Positions 56,245 through 64,000 of a stretch of DNA of 64,000 nucleotides are shown piece by piece. Origin of the DNA: Patulibacter sp. (lineage in GTDB: Bacteria; Actinomycetota; Thermoleophilia; Solirubrobacterales; Solirubrobacteraceae). Below the pieces are notes generated by a model, which was given only the letters and a program-made list of their open reading frames with translations, ran no database searches and was not told where the DNA came from. The stretch spans positions 62,001 through 126,000 of the forward strand of contig NZ_JAURWA010000114.1 of assembly GCF_030655195.1 (NCBI RefSeq), given 5' to 3'. The translations under genes were made by a program, and so were the position numbers. Within the stretch, counting starts at the first letter, position 1. The number at the start of each line of letters is the position of its first letter.

Positions 56245-56844
56245 ATGTCGTCCGTCCTCTCCCGCCGGTCGTCCGGGCCCGACGACCAACGTGGGCGGAC
56301 CCGGGCGAAGATCCTCGACGCGACGGTCGGGCTGCTCGGGGAGGGGCGCGCGTTCGCCGAGCTCAGCGTCGGGGAGCTCTCCTCCCGGGCCGGCGTGTCG
56401 CGGCCGACGTTCTACGCGTACTTCCAGGACAAGCGCGATCTCGTCCTCGCCCTGGGCTCCGGCTTCGAGGCCGACGCCCGGAGGGCCGCCTCGCCGTGGC
56501 TGCGGACGGACACCGACGACATCGGGGCGACCCTGACCGGTGTGCTGGCGGCGTTCGCCGCGCACCGCGCCACCGTCGGTGCCCTGGTGGAGGCCGCCAC
56601 CTACGACGCGGAGGTGGCGGCGTTCTGGCGCGCGTTCCACGACTGGTTCATCGTCAACGCGACCGAGCGGGCCCGGCGGGCGGACCCGGGCCTCGCCGCG
56701 GAGGACGCCGAGGCCCTCGCCTACGGCCTCGTGTGGATGACCGAGCGCTCGTTCACCGAGCACCTCGGGGCCCCGCGCGTGAGCGACGACGCGCTGCTGC
56801 GGGCGGTCGAGCGGCTCTGGCGGACCGTCGTGCCCGCGGACTGA
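56245..56844 (+). CDS. TetR family regulator, probable controller of the P450 operon
   Basis: 199 aa. The HTH is at about 18-62: TRAKILDATVGLLGEGRAFA, ELSSRAGVSRPTFYAYFQDK. The ligand domain (about 75-195) has AALVEAATYDAEVAAFWRAF-like helices, seen as VEAATYDAEVAAFWRAF, and WMTERSFTEHLGAPRV, which resembles EthR-type C-terminal regions of regulators near lipid or steroid genes. The divergent layout and shared operator suggest it represses the P450/GMC genes until the substrate binds. Confidence 0.85.
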   Translation: MSSVLSRRSSGPDDQRGRTRAKILDATVGLLGEGRAFAELSVGELSSRAGVSRPTFYAYFQDKRDLVLALGSGFEADARRAASPWLRTDTDDIGATLTGVLAAFAAHRATVGALVEAATYDAEVAAFWRAFHDWFIVNATERARRADPGLAAEDAEALAYGLVWMTERSFTEHLGAPRVSDDALLRAVERLWRTVVPAD

Positions 56845-58119
56845 TCAGACCCGCGGGCTGCGACCCACCCCCGGCCCCAGGCCGATGAGGATCGCGCCCT
56901 CGCCCGACGCGTAGGCCTCCTCGCCGTGGTGCGTGAGGTCCATGCCCAGGGCCTCCTCGTTCTCCGGGCCGCGCAGGGGCATCAGCAGCCCGAGGCCCTT
57001 GATCAGGAGCCAGGTCATGCCGAACGCGTAGGCGGGCGCGGCGAGGACGGCGACGACCTGCGACCAGAGTTGGCCCGCGTCGCCGTAGAGCAGGCCGTTG
57101 CCGGCGCCGTCGTTCCAGGTGGCCTGGGCGACGAAGCCGATCAGCAGGGTGCCGGTCAGGCCGGCGACGCCGTGGGCGCTGAGGACGTCGAGCGTCTCGT
57201 CGACCCGGGTGCGCGGGCGCCAGAGGATCGCGAAGTAGCAGGGGAACGCGGCGATCGCCCCGATCGCCAGCGCCCAGCCCGGGCTGACGAAGCCGCCCGC
57301 CGGGGTGATCGCCACGCAGCCGACGACGATCGCGGTGGCCGCGCCGATGGCCGTGGCCTGGCGGCCGCGCACGAGGTCCAGGACGATCCAGACCACCAGC
57401 GTCGCGGCGGGCGCCAGCAGCGTGTTGACGAACGCGAGGATGCCCGGCTTGCCGACCCCGAAGCCGCTGCCGCCGTTGAAGCCGAACCAGCCGAACCACA
57501 GCAGGCCGGCGCCCAGGAGGACGAACATCGCGTTGTGGGGGACGATCGCCTGGCGCCCGTAGTCCTTGCGCGGCCGGACGACGATCGCGGCGGCCAGGGC
57601 GGAGAAGCCGGAGCCCATCTCGACCGGGACGCCGCCGGCGAAGTCGAGGGTGCCCTGCTGCTGCAGCCAGCCGCCGCCGAACGCCCAGTGCGCGAGGACC
57701 GCGTAGACGAGGACCGACCACACCGACGCGAAGATCAGGAACGGCACGAACCGCATGCGCTCGACGACCGCGCCGGCGACGAGCGCGACGGTGATGATGC
57801 AGAACGTCGCCTGGAAGGCGAAGAAGACGAGCTCGGGGATCTTCGTGCCGTCGCGCGGTGCGAACGTGACGTCCTTCATGAACGCGTGCCCGAGGCCGCC
57901 GATGATCTTGCCGTCGCCGTCGAAGGCCAGCGAGTAGCCCACGGTGGCCCACGTGACGGTCGCCAGGCCGATCGCGGCGACGCACATCATGAACGTGTTC
58001 AGGGTGTTCTTCTCGCGCACGAGACCGGCGTAGAAGAGGCCCAGCGCCGGCGTCATCAGCAGGACGAGCGCCGTGGCGACGAGCATCCAGGCGGTGTCCG
58101 CCGTGTCGATGCCCGGCAT
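56845..58119 (-). CDS. amtB: Ammonium transporter
   Basis: 424 aa, eleven TM helices expected. Typical Amt signatures: DTAWMLVATALVLLMTPALG at the start, AFFGWF-like WFGWFGFNGGSGFG, and DVLSAHGVAGLTGTLLIG with the second pore His at 316. The first twin-His position holds Glu167 (GGVPVEMGSGF), where E. coli AmtB has His168. Fungal Mep1/Mep3 carry the same swap. The cytoplasmic tail ends EEAYASGEGAILIGLGPG. The ATG overlaps the glnK stop by one base, so translation is coupled. Confidence 0.94.
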   Translation of the reverse strand: MPGIDTADTAWMLVATALVLLMTPALGLFYAGLVREKNTLNTFMMCVAAIGLATVTWATVGYSLAFDGDGKIIGGLGHAFMKDVTFAPRDGTKIPELVFFAFQATFCIITVALVAGAVVERMRFVPFLIFASVWSVLVYAVLAHWAFGGGWLQQQGTLDFAGGVPVEMGSGFSALAAAIVVRPRKDYGRQAIVPHNAMFVLLGAGLLWFGWFGFNGGSGFGVGKPGILAFVNTLLAPAATLVVWIVLDLVRGRQATAIGAATAIVVGCVAITPAGGFVSPGWALAIGAIAAFPCYFAILWRPRTRVDETLDVLSAHGVAGLTGTLLIGFVAQATWNDGAGNGLLYGDAGQLWSQVVAVLAAPAYAFGMTWLLIKGLGLLMPLRGPENEEALGMDLTHHGEEAYASGEGAILIGLGPGVGRSPRV

Positions 58120-58469
58120 CAGCGCCTGGGGCTCACGGCGTCGACGTCGCGCTCGCCGGTGCGGATCCGGACGGCCTCGGTGAGGTCGTGCACGAAGATC
58201 TTGCCGTCGCCGACCTCGCCGGTCCGTCCGGCCTCGCAGATCGCCTCGATCGTCTTCTCGACGACGTCGTCGGAGACCGCCACCTCGAACCGCACCTTGT
58301 CCTCGAGCCCCATCTTGACCTGGGTGCCGCGGTAGGTCTCGACGCGGTCGAGCTCTCCGCCGTGGCCCTGGATCCGGCTGAGCGACACCCCGCGGATCTC
58401 GGCGCGGTACAGCGCCTCGAGCACGTCGTTGGTCTTCTCCGGCCGGACGATGCCGATCACGAGTTTCAC
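58119..58469 (-). CDS. glnK: Nitrogen regulatory protein PII (GlnK)
   Basis: 116 aa from GTG 58469. PII trimers sense ATP/ADP and 2-oxoglutarate and plug AmtB. Seen: KLVIGIVRPEKTNDVLEAL (2-20), T-loop with Tyr in RVETYRGTQV, B-loop TGEVGDGKIFV, and C-loop VRIRTGERD. The T-loop region HGGELDRVETYRG differs from the usual GRQKGHTExYRG and lacks the common RQKG, so modification or partner contacts may differ. TAGAGT lies 8 nt upstream of the start. Confidence 0.93.
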   Translation of the reverse strand: MKLVIGIVRPEKTNDVLEALYRAEIRGVSLSRIQGHGGELDRVETYRGTQVKMGLEDKVRFEVAVSDDVVEKTIEAICEAGRTGEVGDGKIFVHDLTEAVRIRTGERDVDAVSPRR

Positions 58470-58477
58470 GCGCGGGG

Positions 58478-58483
58478 ACTCTA
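58478..58483 (-). promoter_or_regulatory. -10 element TAGAGT of glnK-amtB
   Basis: On the minus strand TAGAGT ends 8 nt before GTG 58469; no Shine-Dalgarno. Confidence 0.5.
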
Positions 58484-58668
58484 GCCGGGTGGACACGGTC
58501 CACGGGGACCGGTGCGAGCGCGCCACGGCGCGGTGACGCGGGGGCCGGCGCGAGCCCGTCCCGGCCGCGCCTGCGCCGACGGGCCGCGGGGGACGTCCGG
58601 GGGCGTGCCCGCCGTTCTCCCTGCAAACGCTGTGACGGCGGGCACACGGGTCCGTCCGGTGTCCTGCG

Positions 58669-58674
58669 TACGCT
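58669..58674 (+). promoter_or_regulatory. -10 element TACGCT of the 99-aa gene
   Basis: TACGCT ends 6 nt before GTG 58681; no Shine-Dalgarno. Confidence 0.5.
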
Positions 58675-58680
58675 CCTCGC

Positions 58681-58980
58681 GTGCACCGCACCGGGGAGCG
58701 TCTATCGGTGGGCGATCGCGTCGAGCTCGCGCAGCACGACGCCCCGGGCGTCGTGCTCGAGGTGCTCGCTCGCGACCTCGTCCGCACGTTCCGCGACGGC
58801 TGCCTCGAGGTCCACGACGTCGGCCGGTACCACGTGCTCCTGGCCTCGGGCCGCACGGTCGTCGTCAACGACCGAGGCGGCCGGCTCCGGAGGCTGGCCG
58901 CGCCCGCGGCCCCGCCGCCTCCGCCCCTGCTGGAGCTCACCGCGCGGCGCGGGCCGACTCCCACGCCCTCCCGGTCGTAG
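58681..58980 (+). CDS. Hypothetical 99-aa protein
   Basis: Not recognised. Residues about 8-65 look like a small beta-barrel (VGDRVELAQHDAPGVVLEVL, VHDVGRYHVLLASGRTVVVN). The tail is Pro/Ala-rich. It starts 211 nt from glnK on the opposite strand, but no link to nitrogen control can be shown. Confidence 0.6.
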   Translation: MHRTGERLSVGDRVELAQHDAPGVVLEVLARDLVRTFRDGCLEVHDVGRYHVLLASGRTVVVNDRGGRLRRLAAPAAPPPPPLLELTARRGPTPTPSRS

Positions 58981-59051
58981 TCCGCCAGGGGCGACCGCGC
59001 CCGTCGCGGACCCGCCCGGCCCCGCCGCGCCGGCCACGGGGCCGCGGGCGC

Positions 59052-59165
59052 TCAGCCCAGGACGCCCGCGACGTTCAGGACGATGGCCGCGATCACGACG
59101 GCCCAGCCGACGCCCATGCCGACGGCGACGCGTTCGAAGGGCGTCCAGCTGCGGGGGTGCTTCAT
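59052..59165 (-). CDS. Tiny single-TM protein
   Basis: 37 aa from ATG 59165: a charged start (MKHPRSWTPFERVAVG) and one TM helix to the end (WAVVIAAIVLNVAGVLG). An ATG 30 codons upstream gives a less plausible basic extension. No clear promoter or Shine-Dalgarno. Small membrane peptides of this type are common but hard to prove. Confidence 0.45.
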   Translation of the reverse strand: MKHPRSWTPFERVAVGMGVGWAVVIAAIVLNVAGVLG

Positions 59166-59235
59166 CCACGCATGGTCGCAGGCCGTATCGCGCCACCCGA
59201 CGGGGTGGTCGTCGCCGCGGACACGAGATGGCGCC

Positions 59236-59264
59236 TTGACACCCTGTCGCGACATGGGCAGATT
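59236..59264 (+). promoter_or_regulatory. Promoter of the large secreted repeat protein
   Basis: A perfect -35 TTGACA (59236-59241), a 17-bp spacer, then CAGATT (59259-59264). It predicts a leader of about 70 nt. This is the one consensus -35 noticed in the window, unlike the leaderless promoters. Confidence 0.5.
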
Positions 59265-59340
59265 GGTCCCCTCGAGGCCCTATCGCGTCCCCGGCGATGT
59301 GTGCAACGACCATCGACACATATCCGAGAGGGAGCACCGC

Positions 59341-62300
59341 GTGAAGACATCAGGACGGCGCACGGCCGGGGCGCTCGTCGCGACGGCGGCGTGCATGGGC
59401 ACGCTGGCGGTCGCGACACCAGCACAGGCGGGGCTGCTCAGCGGCCTGCTCGGCGGGACCAAGGCCCCGACGACCACCGCGACGACCGCACCGGCGACGA
59501 CGGCGAAGGCCGCCGACCCGTTGAGCCCGATCCTCGGGCTGCTCGGCGGGCAGAACGGCCTCGGCGGCGTCGTCCAGGGCGTGCTGTGCCCGGTGACGTC
59601 CGTCGTCGACGGACTCGTCAAGAACCCGGTGACCGGCGGTCTCTCGCCGATCACCTCGGGTCTGACGACGCTCGCCTGCAACGCGGGCGTCCTCGACTAC
59701 CGCTTCGAGACGAAGCTCCGGCGGGCCGACGGCACCCTGGTCTCGCGCTCCCAGGTCGCGCAGCTCGGCGTCCCGACCCCGCTGAACGTCGACGACGACC
59801 TCGCGCCCGACCTCGTCGGCACGATCACGATCGTCGGCCGCAACGCCGTCGGCCTGAAGGTCGAGCGCGCGAGCGGCGAGCGTTCCACGCTCCCCGTCCA
59901 GGTCGAGGCGATCGTCGGCGACCCGAAGGGCACGATCCTCGGTGGCCGGCGCATCGCGATCGGCTACGACGCCCGCGACGACCGCGCGCCCGGGACCTTC
60001 GTCGTCTCGACCCCCGCGGACGCCCTGCTCGCACCGAAGCCCACCGTCGAGGCGACGGTGACGCAGACGGCGCGTGGCGAGCGCGTCGCCGTGCTCGCCG
60101 GCGTGTTCTCCGGCACCGGCGCGCAGCGCGTCGACGCGACCCAGGCGCGCCTGGACTACCGGCAGGCCCCGGACGTCGCGGCGTTCACCGTCGGCCTCGG
60201 CGGCTCGACCGCCGTCCGCGCGACCACCAACCGTCCGGGCGGTCTCCTGACCGCGGACCTCTCGACCCCCGACCTGGACGCGCGCGCCGAGCTGCGGACG
60301 CTCCCGGCCACGCTCGACCTGGCGCTCGACGGGGACGGCTCCCGCGTCGCCTACGACGGCAACGGCACGTCGATCGGCCGGCTCATCGCCGACGTCCGGT
60401 CGAAGAAGCCCCTGCTCGGGGACGCCGACCGCCTCCGGGCCGACCTCGACGGCATGCCCGTGAAGGGCGCCATCGCGCTGCGGGCCCCCGAGACCACCCA
60501 GGGTGCGTTCGGCCTCTCGTCGGAGGGCGAGATCGACCGCATCGAGGTCCAGGCCGCGAACGGCGCCGGCGAGCTGCCGACCGTCCCCGGCGCGGCCACC
60601 GACGCCGGTGCGCTGGTCGACACGACGGACGGGCGCTTCCGCCTGGCCGCCCGCGTCTTCCGCCTGCGCTCGGTGTCCGTCGCGCCGTCGCCCGCCGCGG
60701 TCGACCTCCGCACCGGCGTCGCCCAGACCTTCCGGATCGACGCCCGCACGCCGGGCGCGCGGGCCGGCTCCGACCCCCTGCACCTGACGGCGCTGGTCCG
60801 CGACCTGCCGACGGCGCTGAAGATCGGCCTGCAGGACGGCGACACCCCGCGCCTCACCTACGCCGCCGACGCGCCGGTGTCCGAGCTCTCCGTCGAGGCC
60901 GAGGGCCTCGGCCTCGTCGAGGGCGCGGACCGGCTGAGGCTCGCGCTGCGCGACCTGGACGGCGACGGCGCGCTCGCGTTCCGCGCGCCGGAGGGCGTCG
61001 ACGACCGGATCGGCCTGACCACGGACGGCCTGACCATCGGCCGGCTCGACGTCGCCGCGACCGGCGGCGGGTTGGACTACCCCTCCGTGCCCGGCGGCGA
61101 CGACGCGGCCGGCGCCTTCGTCGACACCACGGGCGGCGCGTTCCGGCTCGCCGCCCGCATCCTGCGCCCCGAGTCGGTCACGCTCGGCACCTCGCCGGTG
61201 AGCCTCGCGCTGAAGACGGGCGTCGCGCAGCCCTTCCGGGTCGACGCGACGGTCCCGGGCTCCGGCGACGGCGCCGCCCCGGTCCACCTGCAGGCCGACA
61301 TCCTCGACCTGCCCGAGCGCCTGACGCTCGGGCTCGAGGACGGCGCCGACGGCACGCGCCTGCGCTACGCCGCCGACGCACCCGTCGAGACGATCGACGT
61401 CACCGGCACGGGCATCCCGCTCGTCGACGGCGCGGACAAGCTCCACGTCCGGCTCTCCGGCGTCGAGGGCGACGGCGCCATCGGCGTCCGGAGCGGCGAC
61501 GACGGCCGCATCGGCCTGACCGCCGACGGCGTCGCCGTGAAGACGGTCGAGGTCGAGGCCGCCGACGCGGGCTCGCCCTTCCCGTCCGTCCCCGGGCCGG
61601 CGGACGGCGCGGGGGCGTTCCTCGACACCACCGGCGGGGCGTTCCGTCTCGCCGCCCGCGTCTTCGAGCTGCGGTCGATCACCGTCGACCCCGACCCGAT
61701 CACGCTCGAGGCGACGACCGGCGTGGCGAAGCCCTTCCGGGTCGACGCGACGCTCGCCGCCGCCGCCGACGCACCGGCGGGCACGGCCCCGACCCACGTC
61801 GAGGCCCTGGTCGAGGACCTGCCGACGACGTTCAAGCTCGGCCTGGCCGACGCGGACGACGGCGGCTCCAAGCTCGCCTACCAGGCCTCCGAGCGCGTCT
61901 CGCGCCTGGAGGTCGAGGCCACCGGCGTGCCGATCCTCGAGGGCACCGACCGCATCGCGGCGGCCGTCCGCGACGTGCCGAAGGCGTTCGACCTGACGCT
62001 GCCCTCGCAGGAGGGCGACGTCGCCAGGCCGCTCGCGACGCTCGGCATCGGCGACGGCGAGGCCGCGATCGGCGAGCTCCGGCTGGCCGCCGGCGCCACC
62101 GACCTCCCCGCCACCGGCCTGCAGGCCGACGGGACGAACGACCCTGCGGTCGCCGACCGCTTCGAGTACCGCAGCGCGGACCCGGCGGCCATCGGCGTCG
62201 GCGTGCGGCTGACGGGCGTGAAGGGCCTGAACCTGGGGCTCGACCCGATCGCGATCCGGCTGGACCAGGACGAGACGCGGACGAAGCCCGTCGACCTGGT

Positions 62301-63087
62301 GGCGACGCTGCCCGGAGAGGCCGGCGCGCCGGCGGCCACGATCAACGGCCGGTTCTCGAAGACGTCCGCGTCGACGAGCATCGCCGCGGTCCTGCAGGAC
62401 GGACAGCCGACGCGGCTGACGTTCGGCAACGCACGGAACCTCGACCGGCTGACGCTGAACGCGACGAACCTCGGGTCGATCCCGAAGCTCGACCTCGCGC
62501 TCGACAACCTGCCGCGGACGCTGAACGTGTGCGTGGACTCCGCCGGCGGCTGCCGCCGTGCGAACCCCAACGCCCTGTCGGGCGGGACGGCGGCCGGGCT
62601 GAACCGCCCGTACGCCGCTCAGACGTCGATCGACCTCGACGACGCGGGGACGCAGCTCGCCGGACAGCGGACGACGCTGAACGCCTCGCTGCCGGTCGAC
62701 GGCAACGTGGTCAACGTCGAGAACCTGCGGTTCCGCAACCTCGGTCTGGACCTGGGGCAGAGCGGCACGTTCAAGTACGCGGGCCAGGACATCCCGCGGA
62801 TCTACCTGTTCGCGGACTCCCGCGGCCAGCCGTTCACGATCAACCGCATCCAGTACCCGGGCACGATCGAGTCCTTCAAGATCGGCACGGACGCGTCGCC
62901 GGCGACCGCGACCAACCGGATCGTCTGGCTCCGCGGCACGAAGGGGTTCCTCGGCGCCCAGTTCGACAACCTCCAGGCCGGGACCCTCAACTGCGGCGGT
63001 CAGCGCGAGCTGAGCGTCAAGGTGCTGGGCCTGAACATCAACATCCTGAACATCTTCGGTCAGCAGGTGCTGCCCGTCTGCAGCTGA
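59341..63087 (+). CDS. Large secreted protein with four tandem domains, function unknown
   Basis: 1248 aa from GTG 59341, with GGGAG 8 nt upstream. A signal peptide ends near residue 30 (TPAQAG). A Thr/Ala linker precedes a Cys-containing segment (CPVTSVVDGLVKNPVTGG). An unrecognised region spans about 115-310. About four repeats of about 168 aa then begin near residues 318, 481, 650 and 819. Each has a DLP(x)n-LGL-DG start (HLTALVRDLP, HLQADILDLP, HVEALVEDLP); three also show a linking segment FVDTTGGAFRLAARIL-like (about 421, 591, 758) followed by TGVAQPFRVDAT. A C-terminal region (about 925-1248) has four Cys and ends QQVLPVCS. Beta-rich, with no catalytic motif, no sortase signal and no TM anchor. 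Probably an extracellular structural or adhesive protein. Confidence 0.8.
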   Translation: MKTSGRRTAGALVATAACMGTLAVATPAQAGLLSGLLGGTKAPTTTATTAPATTAKAADPLSPILGLLGGQNGLGGVVQGVLCPVTSVVDGLVKNPVTGGLSPITSGLTTLACNAGVLDYRFETKLRRADGTLVSRSQVAQLGVPTPLNVDDDLAPDLVGTITIVGRNAVGLKVERASGERSTLPVQVEAIVGDPKGTILGGRRIAIGYDARDDRAPGTFVVSTPADALLAPKPTVEATVTQTARGERVAVLAGVFSGTGAQRVDATQARLDYRQAPDVAAFTVGLGGSTAVRATTNRPGGLLTADLSTPDLDARAELRTLPATLDLALDGDGSRVAYDGNGTSIGRLIADVRSKKPLLGDADRLRADLDGMPVKGAIALRAPETTQGAFGLSSEGEIDRIEVQAANGAGELPTVPGAATDAGALVDTTDGRFRLAARVFRLRSVSVAPSPAAVDLRTGVAQTFRIDARTPGARAGSDPLHLTALVRDLPTALKIGLQDGDTPRLTYAADAPVSELSVEAEGLGLVEGADRLRLALRDLDGDGALAFRAPEGVDDRIGLTTDGLTIGRLDVAATGGGLDYPSVPGGDDAAGAFVDTTGGAFRLAARILRPESVTLGTSPVSLALKTGVAQPFRVDATVPGSGDGAAPVHLQADILDLPERLTLGLEDGADGTRLRYAADAPVETIDVTGTGIPLVDGADKLHVRLSGVEGDGAIGVRSGDDGRIGLTADGVAVKTVEVEAADAGSPFPSVPGPADGAGAFLDTTGGAFRLAARVFELRSITVDPDPITLEATTGVAKPFRVDATLAAAADAPAGTAPTHVEALVEDLPTTFKLGLADADDGGSKLAYQASERVSRLEVEATGVPILEGTDRIAAAVRDVPKAFDLTLPSQEGDVARPLATLGIGDGEAAIGELRLAAGATDLPATGLQADGTNDPAVADRFEYRSADPAAIGVGVRLTGVKGLNLGLDPIAIRLDQDETRTKPVDLVATLPGEAGAPAATINGRFSKTSASTSIAAVLQDGQPTRLTFGNARNLDRLTLNATNLGSIPKLDLALDNLPRTLNVCVDSAGGCRRANPNALSGGTAAGLNRPYAAQTSIDLDDAGTQLAGQRTTLNASLPVDGNVVNVENLRFRNLGLDLGQSGTFKYAGQDIPRIYLFADSRGQPFTINRIQYPGTIESFKIGTDASPATATNRIVWLRGTKGFLGAQFDNLQAGTLNCGGQRELSVKVLGLNINILNIFGQQVLPVCS

Positions 63088-63117
63088 GGGGCGGCGGGCC
63101 CGCCCGCCACGCAGCCG

Positions 63118-63144
63118 CCCGCCCGGTCCACGGGACCGGGCGGG
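63118..63144 (+). terminator. First hairpin terminator after the repeat protein gene
   Basis: A perfect 12-bp stem CCCGCCCGGTCC with loop ACG, 31 nt after the stop. Confidence 0.65.
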
Positions 63145-63151
63145 TCACGAC

Positions 63152-63175
63152 GACGGCCCGCGCGAGCGGGCCGTC
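63152..63175 (+). terminator. Second hairpin terminator after the repeat protein gene
   Basis: A perfect 10-bp stem GACGGCCCGC with loop GCGA, 8 nt after the first hairpin; a tandem terminator. Confidence 0.6.
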
Positions 63176-63243
63176 CGCGTTCCCGGGCCCAGGAGGCCGA
63201 CCGCCGGTCGTCCGGCCGCGGCGAGCCGCGTCCCGCGACCGGC

Positions 63244-63249
63244 TAGCGT
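63244..63249 (+). promoter_or_regulatory. -10 element TAGCGT of the FKBP gene
   Basis: TAGCGT ends 7 nt before ATG 63257; no Shine-Dalgarno. Confidence 0.5.
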
Positions 63250-63256
63250 CCCGGGC

Positions 63257-63634
63257 ATGAGCACCTCCGAGAAGCCCAGCGTCGAGATCCCCGACGGTTC
63301 GCCCTCCTTCCAGCTCGAGCTCGACGACCTCGTCGTCGGTGACGGCCCCGAGGCGCAGTCGGGACAGACCGTCGAGGTCCACTACGTGGGCGTCGCCTGG
63401 TCCGACAAGCAGCAGTTCGACGCCTCCTGGGACCGCGGCCAGACGTTCAAGTTCGGCCTCGGCAAGGGCATGGTCATCCAGGGCTGGGACCAGGGCGTCG
63501 CGGGGATGAAGGTCGGCGGCCGCCGGCGCATCACCATCCCGCCGATGCTCGGCTACGGCAAGCGCGGCGCCCCGGGCGCCATCAAGCCCGACGAGACGCT
63601 CGTCTTCGTCGTGGACCTCATCGGCGTCCGCTAG
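63257..63634 (+). CDS. FKBP-type peptidyl-prolyl cis-trans isomerase
   Basis: 125 aa, cytoplasmic (no signal). A single FKBP domain: GQTVEVHYVGVAWSDKQQFD (about 36-55), SWDRGQTFKFGLGKGMVIQG, WDQGVAGMKVGGRRRITIPP, and LGYGKRGAPGAIKPDETLVF. The aromatic pocket residues Tyr, Phe, Phe, Val-Ile and Trp of FKBP12 are in place. It speeds proline isomerisation during protein folding. Confidence 0.95.
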   Translation: MSTSEKPSVEIPDGSPSFQLELDDLVVGDGPEAQSGQTVEVHYVGVAWSDKQQFDASWDRGQTFKFGLGKGMVIQGWDQGVAGMKVGGRRRITIPPMLGYGKRGAPGAIKPDETLVFVVDLIGVR

Positions 63635-63861
63635 ACCGGCGCCCGGCGCCCGGGACTCCCCGGGGCCGCCGCTCCGCGGTCCCCGCCGGGGCCGCCCGCC
63701 GGCTCCCGGCTCGGCGACGGGGCGACGCCCGCGCGACCGGGACGCCGCGTCCCGGTTGGGCGCGGGCGTCAAACGCTCGTCCGTTCGACGTTCGCGGACG
63801 CCGGGATCCGGCGATACGGTGCATACGGCTCGTGCTCCCACGGGCGTCGACGAGGAGCACC

Positions 63862-64000
63862 ATGCACAGAGGAACCATCGTGGCCGGCGTCACCGCCGGC
63901 GTCCTGGGGATCGGCGGCGTCGCCACGGCCACCGCCGCCCCGCTGCCGATCACGCTCGACTTCACGTCGGGGACGGTCAAGGTCGGGTCGCTCGCCTCGA
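63862..64000 (+). CDS. Secreted protein, N-terminal part
   Basis: Cut by the window end; 46 residues seen. A signal peptide (VAGVTAGVLGIGGVATATAA) is followed by PLPITLDFTSGTVKVGS, a start seen in secreted beta-rich proteins. GAGGAG lies 4 nt before the ATG. TACGGT (63815-63820) could be its -10 with a leader of about 35 nt. No family can be named from this much. Confidence 0.65.
   Translation, partial: MHRGTIVAGVTAGVLGIGGVATATAAPLPITLDFTSGTVKVGSLAS

Noticed and set aside
58512-63260. 1582-codon open frame overlapping the large secreted protein
   Set aside because: Composition is Arg/Pro/Gly shadow; the 59341 frame has a signal peptide, Shine-Dalgarno and coherent repeats.

Overview
The window is chromosomal DNA from a very GC-rich bacterium with actinobacterial traits: frequent GTG starts, ATGA/GTGA-overlapping genes, tRNA genes without an encoded CCA, and LCP, PucR, DivIC, MazG and ROK families. 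The gene set (catabolic acetolactate synthase, mfd-SurA-like-mazG-eno-divIC order, many small TM proteins) fits a deep actinobacterial lineage such as Thermoleophilia/Solirubrobacterales (Patulibacter-like). That placement is inference; no rRNA gene is present to confirm it. Both window ends cut through a gene.

Layout. 1-3.6 kb: FmdB tail, LCP cell-wall ligase, divergent ROK sugar kinase and rsmI. 3.6-6.7 kb: alsS-lhgO operon on the minus strand. 6.9-13.7 kb: a degenerate M23 protein, then a tight operon metG-tatD-rsmA-ispE-dedA/PAP2-small TM protein. 13.8-20.2 kb: PucR regulator, MTAP-like phosphorylase, secreted Cys/Ca-repeat protein, tRNA-Gln, glmU, prs. 20.2-24.4 kb: tandem repeat, MbcA/ParS-like protein, two secreted glycosidase-like proteins, DUF4235 protein. 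24.5-36.5 kb: housekeeping (rplY, pth, guaB, mfd, SurA-like foldase, mazG, enolase, divIC). 36.5-43.3 kb: lineage-specific small proteins, nuclease, aldolase, zinc-ribbon pseudo-rhomboid, UPF0173 hydrolase, AsnC-type domain. 43.3-48.8 kb: signalling block with a sigma factor fused to a zinc anti-sigma domain, a class III cyclase, ppx, a TetR regulator and initiator tRNA. 48.8-52.6 kb: beta-propeller-like protein and a three-gene ABC-2 exporter. 52.6-56.8 kb: GMC oxidoreductase and cytochrome P450 with a divergent TetR. 56.8-58.5 kb: glnK-amtB. 58.7-64 kb: small proteins, a 1248-residue secreted repeat protein, FKBP and the start of another secreted protein.

A window-wide pattern stands out. 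At more than 20 genes a TANNNT hexamer ends 6-10 nt before an ATG or GTG, with no Shine-Dalgarno sequence. This is the geometry of leaderless transcription. Genes inside operons use overlapping stop/start codons or Shine-Dalgarno sites instead. I used this pattern to choose several starts. Another theme is membrane or wall proteins that keep a protease or phosphatase fold but lack its catalytic residues (M23, PAP2 and rhomboid).
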